This document shows positions 43,968-53,000 of a stretch of DNA of 64,000 bases, piece by piece. A program made the position numbers and the translations under genes. The stretch is taken from positions 1,116,001-1,180,000 of the forward strand of contig NZ_CP175511.1 of assembly GCF_046058945.1 (NCBI RefSeq), in the 5' to 3' direction. Numbering within the stretch: the stretch's first letter is position 1; the number at the start of each line of letters is the position of its first letter. The stretch comes from Brochothrix campestris (GTDB lineage Bacteria > Bacillota > Bacilli > Lactobacillales > Listeriaceae). Below the pieces are notes generated by a model. It ran no database searches, had not been told where the DNA came from, and worked only from the letters and a program-made list of their open reading frames with translations.

Positions 43968-44045
43968 GTGACTGAAGATATCAGTCTATTAACGATGTTC
44001 CGCTGTGCATATTTAGGGTGCAAGAATGTCCGTTGAGGAGGAGAA
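43968..44045 (+). ncRNA. Candidate L19 leader (autoregulatory mRNA element)
   Basis: An ~80-base untranslated leader lies between the promoter and rplS and begins with the local dyad GACTGA...ATCAGTC (43970 onward), followed by G-rich segments up to GAGGAGG. Firmicutes carry a structured L19 leader at this place. The assignment rests on position and partial structure only. Confidence 0.4.
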
Positions 44046-44051
44046 ATAATA

Positions 44052-44396
44052 ATGCATATATTAGAAGAAATTACTCAAGGTCAATTACGTACTGATGTTC
44101 CAGATTTCCGTCCTGGGGATACTGTCATCGTACACGCGAAAGTTGTCGAAGGAACACGCGAACGTATCCAACTTTTTGAAGGTGTGGTTATTAAACGTCG
44201 TGGTGCTGGAATCAGCGAATCTTTCACTGTTCGTAAAATTTCTTACGGCGTAGGTGTTGAGCGTACATTCCCTGTACACACTCCACGTATTGCTAAATTA
44301 GAAGTTAAACGTCATGGTAAAGTACGTCGCGCTAAATTATACTACTTACGTGAATTACGTGGTAAAGCTGCACGTATCAAAGAAGTACGTCGTTAA
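44052..44396 (+). CDS. rplS: 50S ribosomal protein L19
   Basis: The 114-residue protein shows FRPGDTVIVHAKVVEGTRER, FEGVVIKRRGAGISESFTVRK and the C-terminal KLYYLRELRGKAARI, all standard L19. GAGGAGG precedes ATG 44052. It ends the conserved rpsP-rplS block and is followed by a strong terminator. Confidence 0.97.
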   Translation: MHILEEITQGQLRTDVPDFRPGDTVIVHAKVVEGTRERIQLFEGVVIKRRGAGISESFTVRKISYGVGVERTFPVHTPRIAKLEVKRHGKVRRAKLYYLRELRGKAARIKEVRR

Positions 44397-44413
44397 GAAG
44401 TGCTCTTTTGAGA

Positions 44414-44444
44414 AGACTCCTTGTTTACAAGGGGTCTTTTTTTT
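44414..44444 (+). terminator. Terminator after rplS
   Basis: AGACTCCTTG and CAAGGGGTCT (one G-T pair) around TTTA, then eight T. Confidence 0.9.
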
Positions 44445-44795
44445 GCCTTTTGATAGTGCTAAATGACTATTTTGGTAAGCATGTTTGATAAGCCTTTTTT
44501 AATTCGTTTCGCTAAAATATAAAAATGAAAAATGAATGGATTGACACGTTTTTTACTGGTAAAATAGTTGAGCAGTCTACTATTAAATTTAGCTAAAAGG
44601 TATATAATAAAGACATAGTTACAAAGGTGAGATAAAGTCAGTTTATTGGTGCTGAATTGTAAATCGACGTAATCACTGCTGTAATCAAGCTTGTAAACAC
44701 GTGATTATGTTGTTTTTATGAACGATAATAACACAGTGTCATTAAACTAGTTAATTGTGACTGCTTCGGTGGCGGTTAACTAAGGGAGGCTCATC
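44445..44795. other. 350-base untranslated region before the FAD oxidase
   Basis: No gene is seen. TATAAT at 44603 and TTGACA at 44541 are not properly spaced to each other, so the promoter is uncertain. A hairpin, AGTTAATTGTGACTGC / GTGGCGGTTAACT with a TTCG loop (44749-44782), stands directly in front of the ribosome binding site GGGAGG and could affect translation. No known riboswitch is recognised. Confidence 0.45.
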
Positions 44796-46142
44796 ATGTC
44801 ATTAGATCATCATACACTCGAAATACCAGCAAATCTACAAGACTTACTCATTACAAAGTCAGAAGCTATCTATCGCAATGTCCGCTCATCTTACATGAAG
44901 GTTGGCACACCTGAATTGATTTTTATGGCGACATCGACAGCAGATGTTGCCAATGTTGTTCAGTACGTTGCCAAATTGAAAAAAACAGACGAACATTTAG
45001 CGTTTTCAATACGCAGTGGCGGACACGGCATGTCAGGTTCATCAACAAATCAGGGTGGGGTCGTGCTTGATTTATCAAAAATGCGAACTGTGGAGTTGAT
45101 TGATCGAGAGAAAAAGCTAGTGCGCGTGCAAGCAGGTGCAGATTGGGGCACTGTGGCAAAAGCGTTGGCACCTGAGGATTTAATTATCTCAAGTGGTAAC
45201 TTTGGTGATGTCGGTGTCGGCGGCTTAGCAGCTTCAGGCGGCATTGGTTATTTTACCCGCAGCCATGGCTTAACGATTGATCACATAAAAGCAGTGGTTT
45301 TAGTAACGGCTGACGGAACAGTACATACGGTCGATGCAACGCATGAGCCCGATTTGTTTTGGGCTATCCGTGGTGCAGGTTCTCAACTTGGTGTCATCAC
45401 TGAATTTGTTTTTGAAGCGACACATTTACAATCTGATACGAAAGATGCAGCTGTTATCTATCAACGATTGACCTATACAACCGATGATGTTGCTCAATTT
45501 GTGACGGATTGGGGAAAATGGGCAACAGCAGCACCGCGTGAAATGACGAGCTTCTTAATGATACAAAAAGCAGGAGTTGGTAGTTTCAATATTAGTGCGA
45601 GCAATGTGTGGTCGACAACCGATACAGTGAAGGCAACACCTGTGCTAGAGAAAGCAGCGGCAATTGCACCTTTAATTGAACATAACGCCACCATTACTCC
45701 GTATCCGACAATTATACCTCATCCGCAGTCCGAACACGGTGGTCAACAACGGATTCAAATTTGGAATGGGTTGATTGATAAAGCCGACCAACAACTCGGT
45801 GAAGCGATTGCTGAAGCCTTTAAAAATCCATTAACATTAGTAATGGAACTACGCTCAATCGGAGGGGCAATGAATGATGTTGCCGTTGAGGAGACCGCTT
45901 GGGCTGCAAGATACCAAGAAGCCTTTGTGAGTGTGTGGATGATGCCGGGAGAAGAAACAGAGCAAACAAAAGCCTTTGCACCAATTGAAAAATTAAGTAC
46001 CGGTGTTTACGGTGCCTATTCGTCAAATACGAGTCTTGCGATGGCGGATAAAGCTTGGCCAGGACAAACGGGTGAACGCCTGCGACAACTAATTGCAAGA
46101 TACGACCCGCAACGGTTATTTAATCAAGGGATTCATTTGTAA
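44796..46142 (+). CDS. FAD-linked oxidase, berberine-bridge-enzyme type
   Basis: The 448-residue protein has a PP-loop FAD-binding domain (FAD_binding_4) with SIRSGGHGMSGSS, where His77 is the usual covalent flavin site, then SSGNFGDVGVGGLAASGG and FWAIRGAGSQLGV, and the BBE C-terminal end YDPQRLFNQGIHL. The second flavin-linking Cys of bicovalent family members is absent from the GNFGDVG segment, so attachment would be through His only. There is no signal peptide. Relatives oxidise sugars or alcohols; the substrate is unknown. It stands alone between terminators. Confidence 0.85.
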   Translation: MSLDHHTLEIPANLQDLLITKSEAIYRNVRSSYMKVGTPELIFMATSTADVANVVQYVAKLKKTDEHLAFSIRSGGHGMSGSSTNQGGVVLDLSKMRTVELIDREKKLVRVQAGADWGTVAKALAPEDLIISSGNFGDVGVGGLAASGGIGYFTRSHGLTIDHIKAVVLVTADGTVHTVDATHEPDLFWAIRGAGSQLGVITEFVFEATHLQSDTKDAAVIYQRLTYTTDDVAQFVTDWGKWATAAPREMTSFLMIQKAGVGSFNISASNVWSTTDTVKATPVLEKAAAIAPLIEHNATITPYPTIIPHPQSEHGGQQRIQIWNGLIDKADQQLGEAIAEAFKNPLTLVMELRSIGGAMNDVAVEETAWAARYQEAFVSVWMMPGEETEQTKAFAPIEKLSTGVYGAYSSNTSLAMADKAWPGQTGERLRQLIARYDPQRLFNQGIHL

Positions 46143-46289
46143 GTGAATGAGTTGATTGAGAGATCCTTCTTGGTCATAAAAACTAAAATGAATCGACGAC
46201 TTTATCTCCTCTCAACTCGGATGCTCATTTTTATTAGGCGAAGCTGAAATTATCCTGAGAGTAGTAAATGAATTTTTCTAGCATCGGAT

Positions 46290-46321
46290 CCGTAAATCGT
46301 TAGTGATTTACGGTTTTTTTA
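46290..46321 (+). terminator. Terminator after FAD oxidase
   Basis: CCGTAAATC / GATTTACGG stem with a short loop and seven or eight T. Confidence 0.85.
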
Positions 46322-46457
46322 ATTTCCACCGTTTGTTACTAAGGACAATTTGACAGCAATACTTTTTTTGAATGAGTCAAAAACAATTTGTTAGATGGCC
46401 TCTAAAACGAGACTTTTGGTCAGTAGATTCCTTTTAAATAGGTCAATAGATTTATCG

Positions 46458-46486
46458 TTGACACCTCATTTAGCCGCATGTATAAT
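46458..46486 (+). promoter_or_regulatory. Strong sigma-A promoter of the secreted hydrolase
   Basis: Perfect TTGACA (46458-46463), 17-base spacer and perfect TATAAT (46481-46486). It is the best consensus promoter in the window, about 107 bases before the start codon, leaving a long leader. Confidence 0.85.
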
Positions 46487-46592
46487 CTTCATTTAGTAAC
46501 AATTATCCGATTGTTTAAACGATAAAGGTTTATTATATTCGTGAAATTTGTTTGCTATTATACATAATTTGATGAGAAGAGGAGAAAAAAGG

Positions 46593-48596
46593 ATGAAATT
46601 TTTTTTCAAGGCAATAATTATTTTTATAGTGACATTGGGGGGATTAACTGCTCCATTGGTAACTGCATCTGAGACAATTATCATCAGCAACACAAAGACT
46701 GAAATGCCAAATAAAGCGGTAAACAGCGAACGTTTCGAACAAAAAGGTGCAGCTGAACGAAGGGCATTGCCAGCAAATGAACGAGTGGTTGTCGAAGAAA
46801 TTGAAAAGTATTTAAATGATGCGGATGTAACAATACCAAAATCACGCTCTGTTAGTTCCGCGGTAGAAAAAGTAATTGCAGGGTTAGCGTTTGATGTGGC
46901 AGTGAGACGTAACAATAGCGTTATTAGTGTAACTGACTTTTTTGGTTTAACATCAGGGGTAAAAGAAAATAAATGGTTTGAAGGATTAAAAAACAAAAGC
47001 GATCGCTACCAAACGGTTTTTGATAAACCGACCAATAAGAATATCAAACTACATGCGTATTACATCGATAATAAATCAGCTAAAACGGCTTTAGTTCAAC
47101 ACGGTTATCGCTCACAACCGATAAATATTATGGCTGAAGCTAAATTATTAAGTGATTTAGGTTACAATGTTATCGTTCCAGATGCTCGTTCACATGGTAA
47201 GAGCCAAGGCGAATACATAGCTTTTGGTGCATATGAAAAAAATGATGTGAATGGTTGGCTAGAACAGGAAGCAGCGATAAAACCTAATCAAGAATTTGTT
47301 TTGTTAGGCGTATCAATGGGAGCAGCAACGGTAATGATGAGTCAAGATACCATTAATCCTAACTTAAATGTTAAAGCGATTATTGAAGATTGTGGTTATT
47401 TTTCAATTGAGGAACAAGCACATGATGTTATGCACATGGTTACAAAATACCTCCAATATATTCCACTTGTAAATATGGTGGACTGGTATGCTTTTGAAAA
47501 TCGTCTAGTCGATTCGTTGAATGATAATTATGTCAAACCAAAGTTAAAAATTGATTTATATGATATTTCCCCACTCAATTCAGTTGAAAATTCGACAGTT
47601 CCGAAATTATTTATTCATGGAACAAAAGATACATTCATTCCACCTAAGGCTAAAACGGTCTTGTATGGAGCTGCGGCTGGCTACAAAGAACAATTAGATG
47701 TCGTAGGTGCCGGACATGCAGAAAACCTTGAAGTTTCGGGTCAAACTTATATCGCGAAAGTAACGGTTTTTTTACAAACAGTGGACAATATATCGACTTT
47801 ACGTGCTGAAATTGCTCCGACAATCAATCTATTGAAAAACAGTGCACTTGTTACATCTCAAACAGGAATACCAAACTGGTTAATGAGTAGTGATAAGAAA
47901 AACTATCGGAGTAATGTAGACTCGAAAATAAAGATATCTAAAGAACAGCTGTTCACATTAGATGCGAACAAAGATAGTCAGATAACAAAAATGACAAATG
48001 GATCATTACGTATGTTTTTATTTAAGCAAGACATTGGTGCATTCTTAAAACAAGATTTAGCAGGTGTTGCGGGTGAGAATTATTTGTTAACTTTCGATTC
48101 ACTGAATCCAAATACGGCAGAATTCAATACTCAAACAATGAGCTTTGGTTTAGGAGACCAATCGAAAAATAAAAATCCAACAACTAAGGGAACTGTGAAA
48201 CAAACAATGAGTTATACAGCGAAACAAACAGGGATGATGCCTATTTATTTTGGAACTCACTATACAAAATTTAATTTTTTAGGTAGCGGTTATGTCCAAA
48301 TATATTTTTCTAATTTGAAAGTCATCAATACCGATATTATACCTCCACGTCCAGTAACGATTGATTCAGTTATAAATCAATCAAATCAAACAATTATAAC
48401 TGGTGAAGGCGAGAGAAATACGGTAGTGAAACTAGTGAATGAAGATAAAAAAATCGTTAGTGAGGTAACAACAACAGCTGAAGGTGAATTCTCAATAACG
48501 CTACCAAAACAAACGGCAGGTACAATTATGCATCTCGTGAATCAAGATGTAAAAGGAAACCGTAGTGAGTCTAAAGTTATCGTCGCAGTAGAATAA
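46593..48596 (+). CDS. Secreted alpha/beta hydrolase with C-terminal Ig-like domain
   Basis: The 667-residue protein starts at ATG 46593, eight bases after GGAG; the upstream in-frame ATG at 46548 has no site. A signal peptide (~1-25, cleavage after VTAS or nearby) is followed by a helical prosegment (~26-130) and a serine-hydrolase domain (~145-400) with triad Ser241 (GVSMG), Asp346 (HGTKD) and His375 (GAGHAEN). Residues ~415-580 look like a carbohydrate-binding-type beta domain, and ~583-667 a bacterial Ig domain. No LPXTG or membrane anchor is seen. The substrate (ester, peptide or wall component) is unknown. Confidence 0.82.
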   Translation: MKFFFKAIIIFIVTLGGLTAPLVTASETIIISNTKTEMPNKAVNSERFEQKGAAERRALPANERVVVEEIEKYLNDADVTIPKSRSVSSAVEKVIAGLAFDVAVRRNNSVISVTDFFGLTSGVKENKWFEGLKNKSDRYQTVFDKPTNKNIKLHAYYIDNKSAKTALVQHGYRSQPINIMAEAKLLSDLGYNVIVPDARSHGKSQGEYIAFGAYEKNDVNGWLEQEAAIKPNQEFVLLGVSMGAATVMMSQDTINPNLNVKAIIEDCGYFSIEEQAHDVMHMVTKYLQYIPLVNMVDWYAFENRLVDSLNDNYVKPKLKIDLYDISPLNSVENSTVPKLFIHGTKDTFIPPKAKTVLYGAAAGYKEQLDVVGAGHAENLEVSGQTYIAKVTVFLQTVDNISTLRAEIAPTINLLKNSALVTSQTGIPNWLMSSDKKNYRSNVDSKIKISKEQLFTLDANKDSQITKMTNGSLRMFLFKQDIGAFLKQDLAGVAGENYLLTFDSLNPNTAEFNTQTMSFGLGDQSKNKNPTTKGTVKQTMSYTAKQTGMMPIYFGTHYTKFNFLGSGYVQIYFSNLKVINTDIIPPRPVTIDSVINQSNQTIITGEGERNTVVKLVNEDKKIVSEVTTTAEGEFSITLPKQTAGTIMHLVNQDVKGNRSESKVIVAVE

Positions 48597-49336
48597 AGCC
48601 TCTGCTATTTGTACAAAAACAGACGAGCAATGTTAGAAAATTAAGAGTGGCAGCTGTATACCGAGGTGAATTGGGTGCGGCTGTCTTTATTTAAATGAAC
48701 AATTCAATTGCAATAATTGTGGAAAATACCACAAATTTTGCGAGGGTATCCATTTCGAGCGTGGAATCCATGAAACCTTACAGGCACAAGGGATTTGAAC
48801 GGTTTATCTAAAAGGAAACCGTAGGTACTACACCTACTAATTAGCGTTCTTTTATGATATGCTCTAACTTAACAGTTAAACAAACCATCAATCAATCGTG
48901 CTACAGGTAAATGATACTTGATAGAAATGTGCCAAACATTTATGACAGAAAATTCAAAAAACAATCATTTGAAATGATTAACAGAGAGACTAGCAACCTG
49001 GGATTTCCAAATCAAACACTGGTAATTAGAAAAAATTCAGTCAGATTGATGTTTAATATTCAGACGATGAATCCCTCCTTCATTCTATCCCAGACAAAAA
49101 GAGCAGTTAACGAAGAACTGAAGTATTTCAAAGAATGAACTCTAATATAATGATTACCTAAAATAATACAAAAGTAGATACCATCATATATATTTATCGT
49201 ACGATTAAAAAAAGTTGTTTCTCAAGTAGAAATAAAAGTTTTATACTCACTTCATAACACGTTGAGGGTAGGCATCAAATAGTTAAATTAAATAATAGAT
49301 ATAAATAATTAATTTTTCTGGGAAAGGACGAGACGA
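48597..49336. other. 740-base region with little coding potential
   Basis: After the hydrolase there is no strong terminator; an imperfect stem occurs around 48650-48690. One frame at about 48680-48780 reads FNCNNCGKYHKFCEGIHFER, a Cys-rich piece that may be a relic of a zinc-ribbon protein. A 75-codon ORF lies at 48911-49138. The rest is AT-rich. Confidence 0.4.
48911..49138 (+). CDS. Small hypothetical protein (doubtful)
   Basis: This 75-codon ORF encodes a mixed-charge protein with no membrane segment, signal or recognised domain. The only site upstream is AGGT three bases before ATG, which is poor. It stands between the hydrolase and the LysR fragment on the same strand. It may be a relic rather than a gene. 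Confidence 0.22.
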   Translation: MILDRNVPNIYDRKFKKQSFEMINRETSNLGFPNQTLVIRKNSVRLMFNIQTMNPSFILSQTKRAVNEELKYFKE

Positions 49337-49618
49337 ATGCTAGATAATCGATATTACACATTTTTAAAAGTATATGAAACATTGAACTATACTAGGACAG
49401 CAGAAGCCTTACATGTTACACAGTCAACAGTATCACAACATATCGCCTATTTAGAGAAAAAAAATGGTGTAAAGTTATTTCAAAATATTAATCGTAGAAC
49501 GGTTGCTTTACCTGCTGCAGACTATTTATACGAACGAACAAAACAACTGGCAAAAATATCGATGGAATTAGTCAACAAAATTAATACTACGACTGAAGAA
49601 GCCAATCGACAATCTTAA
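49337..49618 (+). CDS. Stand-alone LysR-type helix-turn-helix protein
   Basis: The 93-residue product is a complete LysR DNA-binding domain: FLKVYETLNYTRTAEALHV, TQSTVSQHIAYLEKKNGVKLF, then the linker helix (~60-85), and then stops. LysR regulators are normally ~290 residues with an effector domain, which is absent; no clear coding remnant follows. AAAGGACGAG precedes ATG 49337. It could be a truncated gene or a functional mini-regulator of the surface protein downstream. Confidence 0.75.
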   Translation: MLDNRYYTFLKVYETLNYTRTAEALHVTQSTVSQHIAYLEKKNGVKLFQNINRRTVALPAADYLYERTKQLAKISMELVNKINTTTEEANRQS

Positions 49619-50025
49619 TTAGTTAGGACGTAAAACTTTACCGCGGTCAGTTATTGCCGTTTCAAATGCAACTCGTTTACCAAAGCAGTAAAGAAAATCA
49701 GCAGGGATATAAGCATTTCTGGTGAATCCTATGATATGACTAATTGAATTGACATTTAATGTTATATACAAACTTTGAGATAACTATTTACACCTAACCT
49801 AAAAGCGTTTGTCACTCAATTATAACTAAAAAGAATAGTATCATAAGTAATGATTGTTTTTGTAAATAGTTATAGTGACTTATACTGATGTAGAAGCTAT
49901 TAATGTAACTAGGTAAAAGAATAGCTCTCTATGTTGTTCGATAACAATACGTTAAAGTAAGCTAAGGAAGGGAGGACGTTGATCAATCGTAGAACATAGA
50001 AAAACACTAAAAGGAGCAATATAAA
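49619..50025. other. 407-base upstream region of the large surface protein
   Basis: A perfect 13-base inverted repeat, ATAACTATTTACA (49780-49792) and TGTAAATAGTTAT (49861-49873), brackets 68 bases. TATACT (49881-49886) with TTTGTA 16 bases upstream may be the promoter. AAAGGAG precedes the start at 50026. No other coding sequence is seen. Confidence 0.5.
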
Positions 50026-53000
50026 ATGACGAAGAAAAGATTTAAGAAAAAAATGACAAAAGTAGGAGCAGCGACACTCGCAACTGTAATTGGTGTGAGT
50101 CCCTTAGTACCGTCTGCATCTGTCAATGCAAACGAGACTAAACAAACACCGATAACAACGACACAAAAGAACACTCAAAAAAATGAGGCGAAAAACAAAG
50201 GTGCTTGGTCGTGGTGGGAATTACAACGAATCGGTAGTGGTAACATTACTTTTACAGAAGGACATACTGGTGGGATAATATTTGAAAAATGGTTTAAGGT
50301 AGTAGATGTCTTTACCGGTTCAACAACACCACCACCAATTAAGAAAAAGTGGTATGAAGGAAACATTGATTTTAATAAGCCGGGTACATATCCTATTACA
50401 ATGCATGTCTCGTTTACTAATTTACAAGCTAATCAGAAAATTGCAGTAAATATTGTGATTGTCGAATCAGCAGCATCTAAAAAAGCAGAGACAGCAGTAA
50501 AAGCGTTATATACGAATAGTTCAATGACTTCGATACATGGTAATCTCACACAAGCACTTTTAGATCAAGCAACGACGTTAGCAAATGCCGTTCCAGTTGA
50601 CTCGAAAAAACAAACGTTCCTAGCGAACATCGCCAAGGCACAAAATCAATACAATGTTGATCTAGAAAAAATTGCAGGCTTAAAAGATGAAAGTAATGAA
50701 TACTTCACATCGACTGACAAAACACAAATTAAAAGTGAAGTAACGCTTGAACAGTTAAATGGATTTAAGAACAAGATTGCAACTGTTATAAATAATAACG
50801 AACGCGCAGCATTGATGGCGGAACATAGTAAACTAGTTGAATTGTATGACGCAATGCAGGCAAATAACTTGTTAGCTGCAACAGATAAAGTAAATGAATT
50901 GTTCTCAGATGATGAACATTCAACAATCGGACAAGATGTAGATCAAGCAACAATTGATACTGTGAAACAACTTGTTGCGGATACGATTGTACCAGGATCA
51001 AATAAAGATAAGTTAGAAGCTGAAATTGCAAAAGCACAACAATTACTCGATGATAAAAAGGCAAATATAGCAGCACATGAAAAAGCCAAAGCAGCGATAG
51101 CGGCTTTATATGCCGATGAGAAACAGACTTCAATTCACGGTAAACTTACACAAGACATGATTAAATCAGCGTTAGCTTTAACAAATGAGTTGCCAATGAG
51201 TGATGTGAAGACGTCGTATTTAGAGGCTATTGTAAAAGCACAAGAACAGTATGATTTAGATATGAAAAACATCGAGCAAAACAAAGCAGTAATTGCTGAA
51301 TACTTTACATCGAATGATAAAACGGCAGTAAAAGAGTCAGTAACTAATCAACAATTAGAAACGCTTAAAGCAAACATCATGGAAGTGAAAAATGATGCGG
51401 CAAGGGCTTCGTTAAATGCAGACCACTCACTGTTAGAAAAATTATTTTATTCACAACAAATCGAAATTGCGAAGGCAGCAGTCGACGTCCTTTTTGCAAA
51501 CGATGCGCATACTGAATTAGCAATAGAAGCAACACAGGCAATGATTGATAAGGCTCAAGAAATTTTAGATAATACAACGATGACTGTAACTGTTCATCAA
51601 AAATTGACTGCAGACATTCAAACGGCTCAAACGTTATTAAATGAAAAAACACAGGCAGCAGCTGACATGAAAGCAGCACAGGAGGCAACTGATGCCTTGT
51701 TCGCAGACAAAGAGCATACTCTTTTAGCTGATAATGCTACTCAAGAAATGATTGACTCGGCCAAAGAATTAGCTGACAAATTGCCAGTGGGTAAAGATAA
51801 AGAGGTCTTGAAAGAGGAAATTGCAAACGCTCAAACTTTATTAGATGAAGCCATTCAATCATCAACAGACATGAAAGCGGCACAAGAGGCAACAAATAAT
51901 CTCTTTGCAGATGAGGCTAAATCTTCTTTAGCGGATGATATTTCACAAGCAATGATTGACTCGGCTAAAGAGTTGGTTAATAAATTGCCAAATGGTAAAG
52001 AGAAAGAGTCATTATTAGCTGATGTTACTCAAGCCCAAGCATTACTAGATGAGGTGACGCAAGCAGCTGCCGATTTGAAAGCCGCACAAGAGGCAACAAA
52101 TAACCTCTTTGGTGATGAAAGTAAGACAATATTAGGAGAGCAAACATCTCAAGAGATGATTGACTCGGCTAAAGAATTAATCAACAAGTTACCTGAAGGT
52201 AAAGATAAAGAAAACTTAGTAGCTGATATTGCTAAAGCTGAAACATTATTAAAAGCTGCTATTGAATTAGCTAATACGAGTATTAATGCCATTGATTTTA
52301 AAATTGGTGAAAGTCGTTATGTAACCGGTAAATTAACGGGTACATTAATTAAAAAAATCGCAATTGAAATTAACGGTGTCTTAACGAAACAAATTAATGT
52401 GCAAGGGGATTCCTATCAATACTGGGCATCGAACTTAATCAATGCGGCATCAGATAAGGTAGCCATTGTTGGTTTTGATGCGAAAGGCAATGAAGTGAAA
52501 CGTGCGGTTGTAAACGTAACAGAAAATACAGCAGATGATGCATTTGTAGAAGCTACTACGTTTGTTATTGGTAAAGATAACTATGTGTATGGAAGCTATA
52601 CAGGAGCAGTCTCACATGTGGCATTACGTATTAACGGTGTGTTAACACAAAAAGTAAAAGTAAGTGATAATACAATTAAATACTATGCTAAAGATAAAAT
52701 TACAGATGCCGATGCTAAAGTGGAATTGGTTGGTTATAATGTAGCTGGTCATGAAGTGAGTGCACAACTTGTTAAAATAAGTACAACTATTGCAACGTTA
52801 TCTGTAGACGGATACCGTATGGGTGCAAGTCACGTGACAGGTACGTATACAGGTGATGCGAAATATATGGCGTTAATTGTTAACGGCAAGATGACACAAA
52901 TGATTGGTATTAAAGATCAAACTTTTAAATACTATGCAAAAGATAAGATTAAGAGTGGAGACGATGTTCGTGTTGCAATTTATGATGTAAACAAAGTTGA

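Larger units (their letters stand above)
46143..46592. other. Intergenic region between oxidase and secreted hydrolase
   Basis: It contains a stretch (46220-46288) with faint resemblance to the 3'-end repeats, the oxidase terminator (46290-46321) and the hydrolase promoter (46458-46486). No further coding sequence is seen. Confidence 0.55.

Noticed and set aside
44636..44795. Riboswitch or T-box before the FAD oxidase
   Set aside because: No T-box sequence, no known aptamer core, and no terminator/antiterminator pair recognised.
46143..46288. Fifth copy of the 3'-end repeat after the FAD oxidase
   Set aside because: Only faint similarity before the terminator (TTTTCTAGCATCGG); not enough to call by eye.
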